A stretch of 45,563 nt of DNA from CAWHNT01 sp963830775. Its GTDB lineage: Bacteria; Pseudomonadota; Alphaproteobacteria; Geminicoccales; Geminicoccaceae. The position numbers and the translations under genes were made by a program. The stretch is taken from assembly GCA_963830775.1 (NCBI GenBank), contig CAWHNT010000027.1, positions 1-45,563 of the forward strand, written 5' to 3'. Below the pieces are notes generated by a model. It saw only the letters and a list, made by a program, of their open reading frames with translations. It made no database searches and had not been told where the DNA came from. Shown here piece after piece: positions 1 to 9,086 of the stretch (position 1 is the stretch's first letter; each line of letters starts with the position of its first letter).

Positions 1-30
1 ACCGATGGGTCATGGAGTACGGAAAGTGGA

Positions 31-627
31 ATGAATATCGAAGTCTCCTTCGAGGTCGAGCAAGGAGAGGCTGCCTCGCCGGCTGGCTCAGCGCCAACGT
101 CGTCGGGAATGAGTGCCGAGGCGCTGAAGGCAATTTTGGACCGGCACCGGATTCGGATCGAGTTGGCATGGGGCAGAGGGTGCCCGCGCCATGCTCGCGG
201 GGGCCTGCTTGCAAGGCCTGTCGTTTTGGCGTGCCGAGCTCAGCGACGCCAATCTGGAGGGTGCGGACCTGCGTGGGGCCAACCTCGATCATGCCGTGCT
301 CCGCGGTGCGTTGCTCAGGGGCGCTTGTCTCTCCCGGGCGTCGCTCTGGCGAGCCGATCTGAGTGCTGCCGATCTCGCCTCGGCCGACCTTCGAGATGCC
401 AGGCTCGACCATGCCGTCCTGCGCGCCGCGATCCTCCGGGGGGCCAAGGTCGACCGGGCCTCTTTCTGGGAGGCACGCCTGGAGGGAGCTGATCTCAGGG
501 ATGCCGTCGGGCTCAATTCAGCCCAGCTCCAGCCGGCTTTCCACGACGCGGACACCCGGCTTCCGGCCAGCCTGCCTGCGCCGAGCGTTCCGACCGCGGA
601 GCCGGCGGCCGTAAAAGCCGCTCCCTG
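31..627 (+). pseudogene. Pentapeptide-repeat protein, frameshifted
   Basis: The ATG at 31 opens a frame whose first about 50 residues (including ALKAILDRHRI) resemble the short helical leader seen before pentapeptide repeats. The frame is then lost, and a frame shifted by one base carries the repeats from about 182 on. These are tandem A(D/N)LXX units such as GADLRGANL, RASLWRADLSAADLASADL and EGADLRDAV. Proteins of this kind fold as a right-handed quadrilateral beta helix, but their roles vary and none can be assigned here. The leader motif followed by GxRAxLAGAxL is what one expects across the junction, so I read this as one gene with a single-base indel between about 165 and 185. It could be a sequencing error. 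The repeat frame runs on past 600 without an obvious natural end and meets the next small gene. Confidence 0.65.
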
Positions 628-660
628 GCCCTCGGCAAGCGCCAGGGGCACGGGACGGGG

Positions 661-892
661 ATGGCCGAGTTCCGGCGCCATCTCTTGGCGATCGAAGACG
701 AGCAGGCCGGGCTGCGTCAACGCCGGGCTGAGCTGGAGTGGGCCCTGTTCGCGGCGCCATCGGCAACATGGATGGAAGCCGTGGAACGAGCCCAATACCT
801 GCTCACGCAGTTTGCGGCGATCGTGGGCGGGCAGGACCCCGGGCCGTCGGCAGATCATTGCCAGTGTCATCGATGATCTGGCACGGCTGTAG
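661..892 (+). pseudogene. Small helical hypothetical protein, frameshifted near its end
   Basis: From the ATG at 661 a frame encodes a charged helical segment (MAEFRRHLLAIEDEQAGLRQ, then a stretch around ATWMEAVERAQYLL). It continues sensibly to about position 840. The natural C-terminus (IIASVIDDLARL and a TAG stop) then lies in the frame of the upstream pentapeptide repeats. I infer a single-base indel around 838-845. The product would be about 75 residues, with no export signal and no recognised domain. It directly follows the pentapeptide gene on the same strand. Function unknown. Confidence 0.45.
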
Positions 893-1436
893 GCGGCAGG
901 CAGAGATCGGCGGCCGCCCCGTGAGACAGGCGAGCGCGCAGGGTTCAGTGCAACTGTCGGCGGCGCGCCCGGATCAACGCCCGACAAGGCGGTCCACGAG
1001 TGTTGCTGGCCAGGATCGAGGAGGCGATCGCGGTCGGCGAGCGGTTTGCCGCCTGGAGGCTTCCCGGGACGGATGGGATGCCGCCCGATTCTTCTTCCGA
1101 CGGCGAGCCGTTACAGCGCTCACGACGTCTCAGCCACCTCCCGCTCGCCATCATCCGCCACCCGCATTATGCGAACAGCACCGGGCTGGTTCCGCCCAAC
1201 ATAGGCCTGTGCCGCGCACAAGGCGTCGAATGGCAGTCAGGGCGGCATCGGTGCGGAGCACCCTGACCGGCCGCCAGCTCAAACCAGTGACGCCCAGCAC
1301 GGCGCTGCCGTCCTCATAGGCTGCAGTGCCCCCCGTACTGACCCTGGGCTATATCTCCCAGGGTAACAGGCAAGCCGGTGGATGACGCTCTGGGGGCGGG
1401 GGCCGGCTGCCTGCAAGGTGGGTCGGTGGCCCGGGG
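893..1436. other. Intergenic stretch, no convincing gene
   Basis: Between the small helical gene and the actP stop codon I see only weak open frames. The best is 1000-1266 on the plus strand, whose first 20 residues (LLARIEEAIAVGERFAAWRL) look helical before the composition becomes arbitrary. It may be a decayed fragment. No RNA gene, clear terminator or repeat was identified. Confidence 0.4.
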
Positions 1437-3155
1437 TCAGTGCGCCGAAGCGCCGGCTGCTCCGAGGCCGGTCTCGGATCGGATGTACTGCGATCCAAAA
1501 GCCGCGTTCTCGTTCCTGGCGCTCTGGCTGCGGTCGAGGACCGAGAACAACCAGATCCCGGCAAAGGCGATGCTCATCGAGAACAGAGCCGGGTTCTCGT
1601 AGGGGAACGGTGCCGAGCCCGCCGGATGGACCAGCACCTTCTCCCAAACTGTCGGGCCGAGCACCACCAGGGCTACGGCCGAGATCAGGCCGAGCAGGCC
1701 GCCGATCAGAGCACCCTTGGTGGTCAGACCCGGCCAGAACATCGACATCAGCAGCACCGGGAAGTTGCAGCTGGCGGCGATGGCGAAGGCGAGACCGACC
1801 ATGAAGGCGACGTTCTGCTGCTCGAACACATAGCCCAGATAGATGGCGATGACGCCCAGGACGACGGTCGCGATCTTGGAGACCTTGATCTCCTGCGCGT
1901 CGGTGGCGCGGCCCTTGGCGAAGACCGAGGCGTAGAGGTCGTGGCTGACCGCCGAGGCGCCGGCGAGGGTGAGCCCGGCCACCACGGCCAGGATGGTGGC
2001 GAAGGCCACGGCCGAGATGAAGCCCAGGAACAGGTTGCCGCCGACCGCCTCGCTGAGGTGGATGGCCGCCATGTTGGTGCCGCCAAGGAGGTCCTTGATC
2101 TTGTCGTAGGTGACGGCACCATCCGGACCGATGACGGTCGTGTAGAAGAGCGGGTTGGTCATCACCAGGGTGATGGCCCCGAAGCCGATGATGAAGGTCA
2201 GGATGTAGAAGTAGCCGATGAAGCCGGTGGCGTAGAACACCGACTTGCGGGCTGCCTTGGCGTCGGCCACGGTGAAGAACCGCATCAGGATATGCGGCAG
2301 GCCGGCGGTGCCGAACATCAGCGCCATGCCCAGCGAGATGGCGGAGATCGGGTCGGTGACCAGGCTGCCCGGGCTCATGATCGCCAGGCCCTTCGGGTTG
2401 ATCTCGGTGGCGGCCTTGAACATCGCCTCCGGGCTGAACCCGAACTGCCACAGCACCATGAAGGCCATGAAGGAGGCCCCGGCCAGCAGCATGCAGGCCT
2501 TGATGATCTGCACCCAGGTGGTGGCCAGCATGCCGCCGAAGGTGACGTAGGCGGTCATCAGGGCGCCGACGATGATCAGCGCGTAGAGATAGGGCAGGCC
2601 GAACAGGAGCTCGATCAGCTTGCCCGCCCCCACCATCTGCGCGATCAGGTAGAAGGCCACCACGGTGAGGGTGCCGACGGCCGACAGCAGGCGGATCGGG
2701 GTCTGCTGCAGGCGATAGGAGGCGACGTCGGCGAAGGTGAACTTGCCGAGGTTGCGCAAGCGCTCGGCGATCAGGAACAGCACCACCGGCCATCCCACCA
2801 GGAAGCCCACCGAATAGATCAGGCCGTCATAGCCGGAGACGAAGACGAGGCCGGAGATGCCCAGGAACGAGGCCGCCGACATGTAGTCGCCGGCGATGGC
2901 CAGGCTGTTCTGGAAGCCGGTGATGCCGCCGCCGGCGGCGTAGAAGTCGGCCGCCGACTTGGTCTTCGAGGCCGCCCACTTGGTGATCGCCAGCGTGAAC
3001 AGCACGAAGGCGAAGAACATGAGGATGGCCGTCCAGTTGGTCGGCTGTCTGGCCACGGCCCCCTCGAGGGCACCGGCCGCGAGGGCCGGGCCGGTGAGGG
3101 CCAGGCCGGCCGCGACGGCGCCCAGCCCGCCGAGGCGGCGTGCGATCGGGCGCAT
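1437..3155 (-). CDS. actP: Cation/acetate symporter ActP
   Basis: A 572-residue sodium:solute symporter (SSF family) expected to import acetate and other short monocarboxylates across the inner membrane. Residues 1 to about 27 form a cleavable-looking signal (LALTGPALAAG), as in other ActP proteins. About 13 membrane helices follow, with the family-typical segments around NSLAIAGDYMSAASFLGISG, ADVASYRL and the SHDLYASV loop. The open frame extends far upstream through the neighbouring genes, so the start was placed at the ATG at 3155. There the TGA of the DUF485 gene and this ATG share one base (TGATG), the standard coupled arrangement for this pair. Length matches the family (about 550-580). 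The gene is intact. Acetate uptake fits with the adjacent phasin gene, because acetyl-CoA feeds polyhydroxyalkanoate synthesis, but that link is inference. Confidence 0.95.
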   Translation of the reverse strand: MRPIARRLGGLGAVAAGLALTGPALAAGALEGAVARQPTNWTAILMFFAFVLFTLAITKWAASKTKSAADFYAAGGGITGFQNSLAIAGDYMSAASFLGISGLVFVSGYDGLIYSVGFLVGWPVVLFLIAERLRNLGKFTFADVASYRLQQTPIRLLSAVGTLTVVAFYLIAQMVGAGKLIELLFGLPYLYALIIVGALMTAYVTFGGMLATTWVQIIKACMLLAGASFMAFMVLWQFGFSPEAMFKAATEINPKGLAIMSPGSLVTDPISAISLGMALMFGTAGLPHILMRFFTVADAKAARKSVFYATGFIGYFYILTFIIGFGAITLVMTNPLFYTTVIGPDGAVTYDKIKDLLGGTNMAAIHLSEAVGGNLFLGFISAVAFATILAVVAGLTLAGASAVSHDLYASVFAKGRATDAQEIKVSKIATVVLGVIAIYLGYVFEQQNVAFMVGLAFAIAASCNFPVLLMSMFWPGLTTKGALIGGLLGLISAVALVVLGPTVWEKVLVHPAGSAPFPYENPALFSMSIAFAGIWLFSVLDRSQSARNENAAFGSQYIRSETGLGAAGASAH

Positions 3156-3463
3156 CACTTGCTCTCCTGCAGGATCTGGCCGTTGAGCTCGTCGAAGGCG
3201 GTGTTCGCCTTGCGAACATAGATCCCGGTCAGCACGAAGGCGGAGACGATCACGAAGAGCCCGATCGGGATGCCGATGGTCGTGACGGAGGCTTCGCTGA
3301 GCGGCGTCCCGAGGAAGCCCTTGGCGAACGCGACCAGCAGGATGAACCCGAAATAGATCACCAGGATCGCGATCGTCAGGTTGCGCGCGAGCGCGCCACG
3401 CTGCCGGACGAGCTCCGTGAATTTGGGATTCTGCCGTATCCTGGCATATGCCGCCGGTTCCAT
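3155..3463 (-). CDS. DUF485 small membrane protein (YjcH-like)
   Basis: A 102-residue protein with two membrane helices (about residues 26-47 and 62-84), separated by a short loop containing KGFLGTPLSE. It belongs to the DUF485 family, which is almost always encoded just before actP. Its TGA overlaps the actP ATG by one base, so the two are very probably co-transcribed and translationally coupled. The molecular role of DUF485 proteins is not established; an accessory role in acetate transport is usually assumed from the linkage. The start is the ATG at 3463, giving the N-terminus MEPAAYARIRQNPKF typical of the family. Confidence 0.9.
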   Translation of the reverse strand: MEPAAYARIRQNPKFTELVRQRGALARNLTIAILVIYFGFILLVAFAKGFLGTPLSEASVTTIGIPIGLFVIVSAFVLTGIYVRKANTAFDELNGQILQESK

Positions 3464-3547
3464 CGCCTGTCCTCTCGAGCCCGCTCGCTTTGAGTAGATG
3501 CGTGACGCCCAGCCTGGCCGAGCCGCTCGCCGCCGACCCCGTGCGGC

Positions 3548-3920
3548 TCAGTGCCTGGTGCGGGCCTTCTTCGTCGCGGGCGCGGCGATGGCGCTCGCCG
3601 GCCGGCTCGGGCCGACGCTGTCCGGCGCCTGCCCAGCCTCCGCCTGCACCATGGTCAGGCGCTTGCGCGTCTCCTCGATGGTGGCGGCGACCTGACGCGA
3701 CGCTGCCTGCATCGCCTCGCTGGCTGCTTTCTGCATGGCGGCGAGGTCCGGGGTCATGCCGCCCAGCGCCTTCATGTTGGCGGCAGCGCAGTCGTTCAGC
3801 ACCGCCATGGCCTCGCTCTGCGCCTTGAGAAGGCCCTGGCTCAGCTCCTGGACCTGACCCAGGACCTGGTCGAAGGCCGCGCGCACCCGCGCCTGCTGGC
3901 CGCTGGGCTGCGTCCCCCGG
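3548..3920 (-). pseudogene. Phasin, C-terminal fragment (split by IS)
   Basis: The minus-strand frame ending at 3548 encodes about 120 residues of a phasin-like amphipathic helix: AAFDQVLGQVQELSQGLLKA, a segment around MKALGGMTPDLAAMQKAASE, and a basic tail ending KKARTRH. Phasins coat polyhydroxyalkanoate granules. The N-terminal part of the same gene lies on the other side of the IS3-family element at 5271-5493. The frame runs on into the IS left end without a start codon, which is what an interrupted gene should show. It lies just upstream of the DUF485-actP pair on the same strand. Confidence 0.8.
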
Positions 3921-3974
3921 CCTACAGTTCGCTGAGACACCGCTTTGCAGGTAGGCAACTGCAAGGAGGTGAGG

Positions 3975-4358
3975 ATGGACGAGACGGTTGGGGTGGGCGT
4001 GGGCCCGGCGGAGCGCGGCCACCACGCTGGCGGAGACGGGCCCACGCCCGAGCCGCGGCGGCGGATGTCGGCACGGCGCAAGCAGGAGACCGTGCTGCGG
4101 CTCCTGCGGGGCGAGGACCTGGAGCTGATCTCGCGCGACCTGGCTGTGACCGCGGCCGAGCTGAGCGGCTGGCGCGACCAGTTCCTGGCCGCGGGTGAGG
4201 CGTCGCTGAAGAGCCGGCCAGCTGATGCGCGGGATGCCGAGATCGGACGGCTGCAGGCCAAGGTCGGCGAGCTGACAATGACGGCCGAGCTTCTGGAGGC
4301 GAAGATCGAGCGCTTGGAGACGCACCGCCCTTTGGGGCGCAGGAGGTCGAGACGATGA
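3975..4358 (+). CDS. IS3-family transposase OrfA
   Basis: About 127 residues. The segment from about residue 30 (MSARRKQETVLRLLRGED) to residue 85 is a helix-turn-helix of the transposase OrfA type, with DLAVTAAELSGWRDQFLAAG as the recognition region. A C-terminal leucine-zipper-like helix (IGRLQAKVGELTMTAELLEA) follows. OrfA binds the element ends and is normally fused to OrfB by programmed -1 frameshifting. I chose the ATG at 3975 because AAGGAGGT lies 5 bases upstream; an in-frame ATG at 3945 is also open. The stop overlaps the orfB start as ATGA. Confidence 0.85.
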   Translation: MDETVGVGVGPAERGHHAGGDGPTPEPRRRMSARRKQETVLRLLRGEDLELISRDLAVTAAELSGWRDQFLAAGEASLKSRPADARDAEIGRLQAKVGELTMTAELLEAKIERLETHRPLGRRRSRR

Positions 4359-5245
4359 GTTGGCAGGTCTCGCCCTCCACCGCCCAAGTCTACGGTCTTT
4401 TGCGGGTCACGCACCTCTGGGGCGTCTCACGGGCGACACTCTATCGCCACCGTCATCGCTCGGCGGAGACCGTCCGCAGGCGGCCCGGGCCGCAAGGCGC
4501 GATGGCGGACGAAGGCCTGGTGGCGGCAATCCGACAGCTGCTCGAAGACAGCCCCTTTCATGGTGAGGGCTACCGCAAGCTGTGGGCCCGGCTACGCTTT
4601 GCCGGCATCCGCACCAGCCGGCGCCGCGTTCTGCGGCTCATGCGCGAGAACCGCCTGTTGGCGCACCAGCGTGCCGGCCGACCGCACGGCTCGAGGGCCC
4701 ACGACGGCACGATCATCACCGAGCAGGTGGATGTCATGTGGGGCACCGACCTGACCTCGGTCATGACGGGCGAGGGCCAGGCCGCTGTGTTCATCACCGT
4801 CGATCACTGCTCGGCCGAGTGCGTCGGCATTCACGCCAGCCGCAGCGCCGATCGCTTCCAGGCCCTCGAGCCGGTCAAGCAGGCCGTCCGCCAATGTCAT
4901 GGCGGCTTCGCCAAGGGCATCGCTGCCGGCCTTCGGCTCCGCCACGACCACGGCAGTCAGTACGTCAGCCACGACTTCCAGGCCGAGATCCGGTTCCTCG
5001 GCATCGAAAGCTCGCCGGCGTTCGTTCGGGAGCCGGAAGGGAACGGCTGCGCCGAGCGCTTCATCCGGGTGCTGAAGGAGAACCTGTTGTGGGTCCGCCG
5101 CTTCGACACCGTCGAGGAGTTGCGCTTGGCACTCCTCGCCTTCCGGCAGACCTACAACCAGTCCTGGATCATCGAGCGGCACGGCTACAGGACACCCGCT
5201 CAGGTCCGGGCCGAGCAGACCACGGCCCTGCCGATGGCCGCGTAA
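4355..5245 (+). CDS. IS3-family transposase OrfB (DDE integrase)
   Basis: A 296-residue integrase-type transposase. The N-terminal third contains the HTH_21-like segment (LLEDSPFHGEGYRKLWARL, then SRRRVLRLMRENRLL). The rve catalytic core follows, with the first Asp in WGTDLTSV, the second in RHDHGSQY and the Glu in NGCAERFIRVLKEN, so the DDE triad is present. The start ATG overlaps the orfA stop (ATGA), the usual arrangement for IS3 elements. The gene is full length with no internal stop, so this copy could be functional. Confidence 0.9.
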   Translation: MSWQVSPSTAQVYGLLRVTHLWGVSRATLYRHRHRSAETVRRRPGPQGAMADEGLVAAIRQLLEDSPFHGEGYRKLWARLRFAGIRTSRRRVLRLMRENRLLAHQRAGRPHGSRAHDGTIITEQVDVMWGTDLTSVMTGEGQAAVFITVDHCSAECVGIHASRSADRFQALEPVKQAVRQCHGGFAKGIAAGLRLRHDHGSQYVSHDFQAEIRFLGIESSPAFVREPEGNGCAERFIRVLKENLLWVRRFDTVEELRLALLAFRQTYNQSWIIERHGYRTPAQVRAEQTTALPMAA

Positions 5246-5270
5246 GCGCAGAGCGGTGTCTCAGAACTGT

Positions 5271-5493
5271 GGACCGGTACACCGGTCATGAGCGCACGGC
5301 CATCCGTCTGGAGCTCGCTCCAGAGAGTGTGCAGGCCTTCCCGCATCATGCTGGCCTGCCGGTCGGCATAGGTGCGCATCCCGGCCGCGACGATCTTGCC
5401 CGCACTGGTGAAGGCCTCGACGTTGCGCCGCTGGACGGCGACCAGCGCCTCGGAATTGAACGTTGCTGATGGTTTCGGCGTGTTCTCGGACAT
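5271..5493 (-). pseudogene. Phasin, N-terminal fragment (split by IS)
   Basis: The ATG at 5493 starts a phasin N-terminus (MSENTPKPSATFNSEALVAV, then a segment around RNVEAFTSAGKIVAAGMR and ADRQASMMREGL). This is the classic phasin pattern of an amphipathic helix preceded by a short polar leader. The protein is natural up to about MTGVPVHS and then runs into the right end of the IS3-family element. The matching C-terminal half is at 3548-3920. Granule coating by this phasin is presumably lost unless another phasin exists in the genome. Confidence 0.8.
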
Positions 5494-5716
5494 GGTCTAT
5501 CCCCTGATCGCGGTAGCCCGCAGCATCCTGCCCGGCAATGCCCGGATGCGGCCCGCCGGACAGCATCGGCAGCGGTCGCGGGCCTGATCTCTGGGGCGGG
5601 ATTCCACACTATCCGCCTGGTCGGCGGTGCCCGTCACTAACCTGCATCAGTGGGCAGCTTCGCAGCGAGCGTCAGCGCCCGATCGGGCCAGGTCGGCCTG
5701 AGCCGGACTGCCCGTT
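5494..5716. other. Intergenic region upstream of the phasin
   Basis: About 220 bp between the phasin start and the DUF1003 stop. It should contain the phasin promoter on the minus strand. I could not place clear -35 and -10 boxes, and saw no gene or repeat. Confidence 0.35.
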
Positions 5717-6304
5717 CTAGTCAGACAGGTGATCCGGCGCCGGCCCTGCCATTCGCCCTGTCAGCTGGGTCAGCAACCCGATCTGCTCCTGTTGAGTGCG
5801 CAACAGTTCCTCGAGATGCTGTGAGCGTATCTGGTCCAGCTTCTCGTGCAGCCCCATGATCTCGAGCTCGGCCTTCAGGTTGACCTCGTAGTCGTGACCG
5901 GCGGCCAGGCGGTCCCGCGTCGCCTGTCGGTTCTGCGACATCAGGATGACCGGAGCCTGCAGTGCAGCCAGCATTGAAAGCATCAGGTTGAGGAAGATGT
6001 ACGGGTAGGGATCAAACGGCGTGGAGTACCACGCCAGGACGATACTGTTGAGAACCGCCCACGCGACCAGAGTGCCGAGAAACAGGATGATGAACGTCCA
6101 GGACCCGCCGAACTTCGCGACACGATCGGCGAGGCGATCACCGAAGGTCTGCTTTTCGTCGAAGGCGGTATTGACGTCCTGGCTGATCTGGCTCCGTTCG
6201 GCAACGCGGGTGATCACCCTTCGCTCGCGCTCCGACAACTTGTCGAGGCCAGTGTCGAGGAGCTGCTCGGCCAGCTGGCGCACCCGATCGTCCATGCGTG
6301 ACAT
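5717..6304 (-). CDS. DUF1003 inner-membrane protein
   Basis: A 195-residue protein of the DUF1003 family. The cytoplasmic N-terminus (residues 1-45) contains LSERERRVITRV. The central region has two membrane helices: WTFIILFLGTLVAWAVLNSI, then a helix around FLNLMLSMLAALQAPVILMS. The C-terminal half is a coiled coil with the family signature SQNRQATRDRLAAGHDYEVN and ends with ELLRTQQEQIGLLTQL. The function of DUF1003 proteins is not established. The open frame extends upstream to 6838, but the start was set at the ATG at 6304, which has GGAAGG a few bases upstream; an ATG at 6295 is also possible. The gene is intact. Confidence 0.85.
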   Translation of the reverse strand: MSRMDDRVRQLAEQLLDTGLDKLSERERRVITRVAERSQISQDVNTAFDEKQTFGDRLADRVAKFGGSWTFIILFLGTLVAWAVLNSIVLAWYSTPFDPYPYIFLNLMLSMLAALQAPVILMSQNRQATRDRLAAGHDYEVNLKAELEIMGLHEKLDQIRSQHLEELLRTQQEQIGLLTQLTGRMAGPAPDHLSD

Positions 6305-6614
6305 CCTGCCTTCCGTGACCATGGCGCGGTGGCAAGTTAGAAGCCAGGCAGCAGGTGAGAAGTTCGTGTCGGCTCGGCAGTTCAGGTCGTGGTGAACCCA
6401 GTCTAGCATGCTACGGAGTAGGGCTCCCGGTGCGTGGCAGGAGCGCGACACCCGCTCGGATCGTGGCGACCTCGTATTGCCTGCTGCTACCGCCAGCCGC
6501 ATCCTGCCCGGTGCTTTCGAGCGCATGGATGAGCATACAAGGCCGGGCCGCGTCGCCAGCGCGGACCCGGCTCTGCTCCAGCAGTGGCGTGGACCCTGGG
6601 CGCGCGGCGGCGCC

Positions 6615-6838
6615 TCAGCGCTGCCCAGAGGCGGGCGGAGAGACCCGGGCCAGTGTCTCGATGTCGCCAGGATCTGAGCGTAGAGATAGAGCGCGTCTGC
6701 CTGGTCGTGACACAGCGGCAGGAGCCGTGCCTTCGCCCGGAGCTCCTGGAGGTCGCGGGCCGGCACCGCCCCGACCTCGCGAACATCGCCGGTGTCCGGG
6801 GCGGACTGGCGCTTCGCCAAGTCGATGACCTCGGCCAT
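6615..6838 (-). CDS. Small hypothetical protein, possibly frameshifted
   Basis: The ATG at 6838 opens a plausible N-terminus (MAEVIDLAKRQSAPD, then a helix around LRAKARLLPLCHDQADALYL). The same frame then runs without a stop into unlikely sequence and on into the DUF1003 gene. A natural-looking end (DIETLARVSPPASGQR, stop at 6615) lies in the next frame, so a one-base indel around 6665-6680 is likely. The product would be about 75 residues with no membrane segment. Function unknown. Confidence 0.35.
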
Positions 6839-6915
6839 CGCGGCTCCGGGGCAATCAGTACGGACTCGAGGCGTGCCCCAGGCTCAGCCACAGGACAAGG
6901 CTTGGGGCTCATCCG

Positions 6916-7215
6916 GATGTCACGGCGGACGCCGAGCAGCTGGATGCCGCCCGTTACGAGGTGCGCGTGGCCCGGTCGCTCCCGGGCAGCATGGATTGGA
7001 GCCCGCGGGAGCACCTCAGATCCGCTATCGGCTTCGCCATCGCCAAGCTGCCCAAGGTGTAACTGCGGCGCCTCCAGCAGGAGCGCGTGACCGACGAAGT
7101 GCAGCGACTGACTGCCGAACGAATTGTTGAGCAGATCGAGCTGTCGAACATCCGCTATGAGCAGGGGCCATCTCTGGACGCGGCGGCGCAGATCGGCAGC
7201 AAGCTGCTCCCGTAA
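6916..7215 (+). pseudogene. Decayed gene fragment with an in-frame TAA
   Basis: A plus-strand frame from about 6916 reads as protein-like sequence (AEQLDAARYEVRVARSLPG, then HLRSAIGFAIAKLPKV) and stops at TAA 7060-7062. It resumes in the same frame as a helical stretch (LRRLQQERVTDEVQRLTAER) to TAA 7213-7215. No start codon or ribosome binding site is evident. I read it as a gene remnant of unknown family; two tiny genes are less likely. Confidence 0.35.
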
Positions 7216-7270
7216 GCGGTAACACGGCCGTGCGAGGAGTAGGGGAGGAGCATGCGGGGCGCGCCGGCTC

Positions 7271-9086
7271 TCATTCCGATCGGCCGATGCTCCGCGAAGT
7301 GGCGAGCACCACGTCTGCGGGCACGGTCAGCGCGCACTCAACGCCTTGCGGGAGAAAGGCAAGATCGACCTCGCCGCCGAGATCATGCCGCCAACCCTGC
7401 TCAATCAGCGTGCGCCCGAAGCCTCGCCGCGTTGGCACCACCACGGCCGGGCCGCCGCTCTCGCGCCACACCAGGCGCAGGCGGTCACCTCCCGCTACGC
7501 TGGCCAGCGACCATGCGAACTCGACCCGGCCGTCGGGGGATGAGAGGGCCCCGTGCTTGGCCGCGTTCGTCGCCAGCTCGTGCAGCACCAGTCCGAGCGT
7601 CTGCGCTGCCTTGGGTGCGAGGGTGAGATCCGGTCCGTGCAGTTTCACGCGCTCACGGTAGGGGCGCAGCTCGCCCTCGACGACGGCCCGGAGGCCGGCA
7701 CCGCGCCACGCGCTGGCCGTAAGCAGGTCGTGCGCCCGGGCCAGGGCGCGTAGCCGTTTGCTCAGCGCGTCGCGGGCCTCATCCGGCGTTCGATCACCGG
7801 AGAGCGAGCGAGCGGCAATGCCCTGGACCACGGCCAGCGTGTTCTTCACCCGATGCGACAGCTCGGCCAGCAGCAGCCGCTGCCGGTCCTGGGCGAGCTT
7901 GCGGTCATTGACGTCCTGCACCACGCGGACGCCGTAGAGGAACCGCCCGTCAGGGTCGCGCACGGCCGTCGCTGCTATCTCGACCCAGCGCTCGGAGCCA
8001 TCCGGCCGCCTGTAGCGCTTCTCGCGTGCGTAGGTGTCGATCTCGCCTGCGACCAGTCTGGCGTACTCCACCCGCTCCTCTCGCGCGTCGTCCGGTTGCG
8101 TGATGTCGAACACGGTCCGGCCCGGCAGCTCCTCCCTCGAATAGCCGGTGATGGCACAGATCGCCGGGTTGACGCGGAGGAAGCGCCCCTCCGCATCGAC
8201 CTCGGCGATGCCGACGCCAGCGTGCTCCTGCGTCGCCCTGTAGCGCCCTTCGCGCTCCCGGAGCGCCTGCTCCATCAACCTGCGTTCGGTAACATCCCGG
8301 CCCACCGACTGGTATCCGAGCAACCGGCCGGCGCGGTCGAACAACGCGCGGTCGGTCCACTGCTCCCAGCCGGGCTGCCCGTCCCGCAGGACCATGGCGG
8401 TTTCGTAGGCGACGGTTGGCGCCTCGGGCGTGAGCTGTGCAATCCGGGCTCTGAATGCGGCCCGTTGCGTCTCGCCCATCGGCGCCAGCACGCTCGCGCC
8501 GACGAGATCCTCGGCACGGCGGCCGAGCCGCTCGGCATAGGCGCGGTTGACGAACGTGATCACGAGATCGGGCGTGAAGCGGGAGATCAGTTCGGTCTGA
8601 TCATCCACGACGGCCCGGAACCGCTCCTCGCTCCGCCGCAGCGCCTCTTCGGCGGTGCGCCGGTCGTCGATGTCGACGCCGACACCGAACCATCGCGAGG
8701 CGTGGCCATCCCGGCCGGGCGCCGGCAGGCCGCGACACAGGAACCAGCGATAGGCGCCATCGCGCCCGCGCAGGCGGTACTCGCCCTCGTAGAGCGCGCC
8801 ATGGGCCACCGCCTCCTGCCAGGCGGCAGCAGTCGGTTCGCGGTCGTCGGGATGGACCGCCCGCTGCCAGCCCTCGTCCCGCAGCTCTTCGGCCGAGAGG
8901 CCGGTGTACTGCTGATAGCGACGGTTCGTGTAGAGGTTGCGGCCGGACGCGTCGGCCACGAACACGAACCCAGGCATGGCCTCGGCGAGAAGGCGGAACC
9001 ACCCCTCGGGCTCTCCGGCACCATTCTCTTCGGCCGAATGGTCTACCCCGGTTGTCGCAAGGTGGTGGAGCCTGACCTCACCGCGA
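7271..9086 (-). CDS. PAS-containing HWE-family sensor histidine kinase
   Basis: About 600 residues encode three successive PAS domains: the first around FRLLAEAMPGFVFVADASGR, the second around RFRAVVDDQTELISRFTPDL, the third around RYRATQEHAGVGIAEVDAEG. Each is followed by a PAC-like segment (VGVDIDDRRTAEEALRRSEE, VGRDVTERRL, VVQDVNDRKLAQDRQ). The kinase core has the H-box ELSHRVKNTLAVVQ, the N-box LHELATNAAKHGALS and WRESGG. The His in the N-box and the WxE motif define the HWE family, common in alphaproteobacteria. No membrane helix is visible, so it is probably cytosolic. The start is unresolved: the frame is open to a GTG at 9313, but that stretch lies inside the XRE gene, and no ATG, GTG or TTG falls in frame between 9086 and the first PAS domain. 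A small indel at the N-terminus is possible. No response regulator is adjacent. Confidence 0.85.

Larger units (their letters stand above)
3917..5277 (+). mobile_element. IS3-family insertion sequence inside the phasin gene
   Basis: The element runs from about 3921 to 5273 (1.35 kb). Its ends are imperfect inverted repeats: the left end at 3921-3944 has ACAGTTC, two extra bases, then TGAGACACCGCT. The right end at 5252-5273 reads AGCGGTGTCTCAGAACTGT. The bases CCGG at 3917-3920 and 5274-5277 may be a 4-bp target duplication, though this tetramer is common in GC-rich DNA. The element carries two overlapping ORFs (orfA, orfB) and both look intact, so it may still be active. Removing it brings the two phasin halves together, apparently one base out of frame next to a run of five C at 3914-3918. 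That run could be a length error. Confidence 0.8.

Noticed and set aside
1000..1266. Possible small ORF downstream of the pentapeptide region
   Set aside because: Only the first 20 residues look protein-like; no motif, no neighbour support.
1440..3221. A 593-codon plus-strand frame opposite actP
   Set aside because: Composition rich in Asp, Glu, Gly and His from complementing membrane-helix codons; no family features.
1437..4325. Very long minus-strand frame reaching upstream of actP through DUF485 and the phasin region
   Set aside because: Only the part from 3155 down is ActP; the rest is a different frame over real genes and the IS. High GC leaves long open frames.
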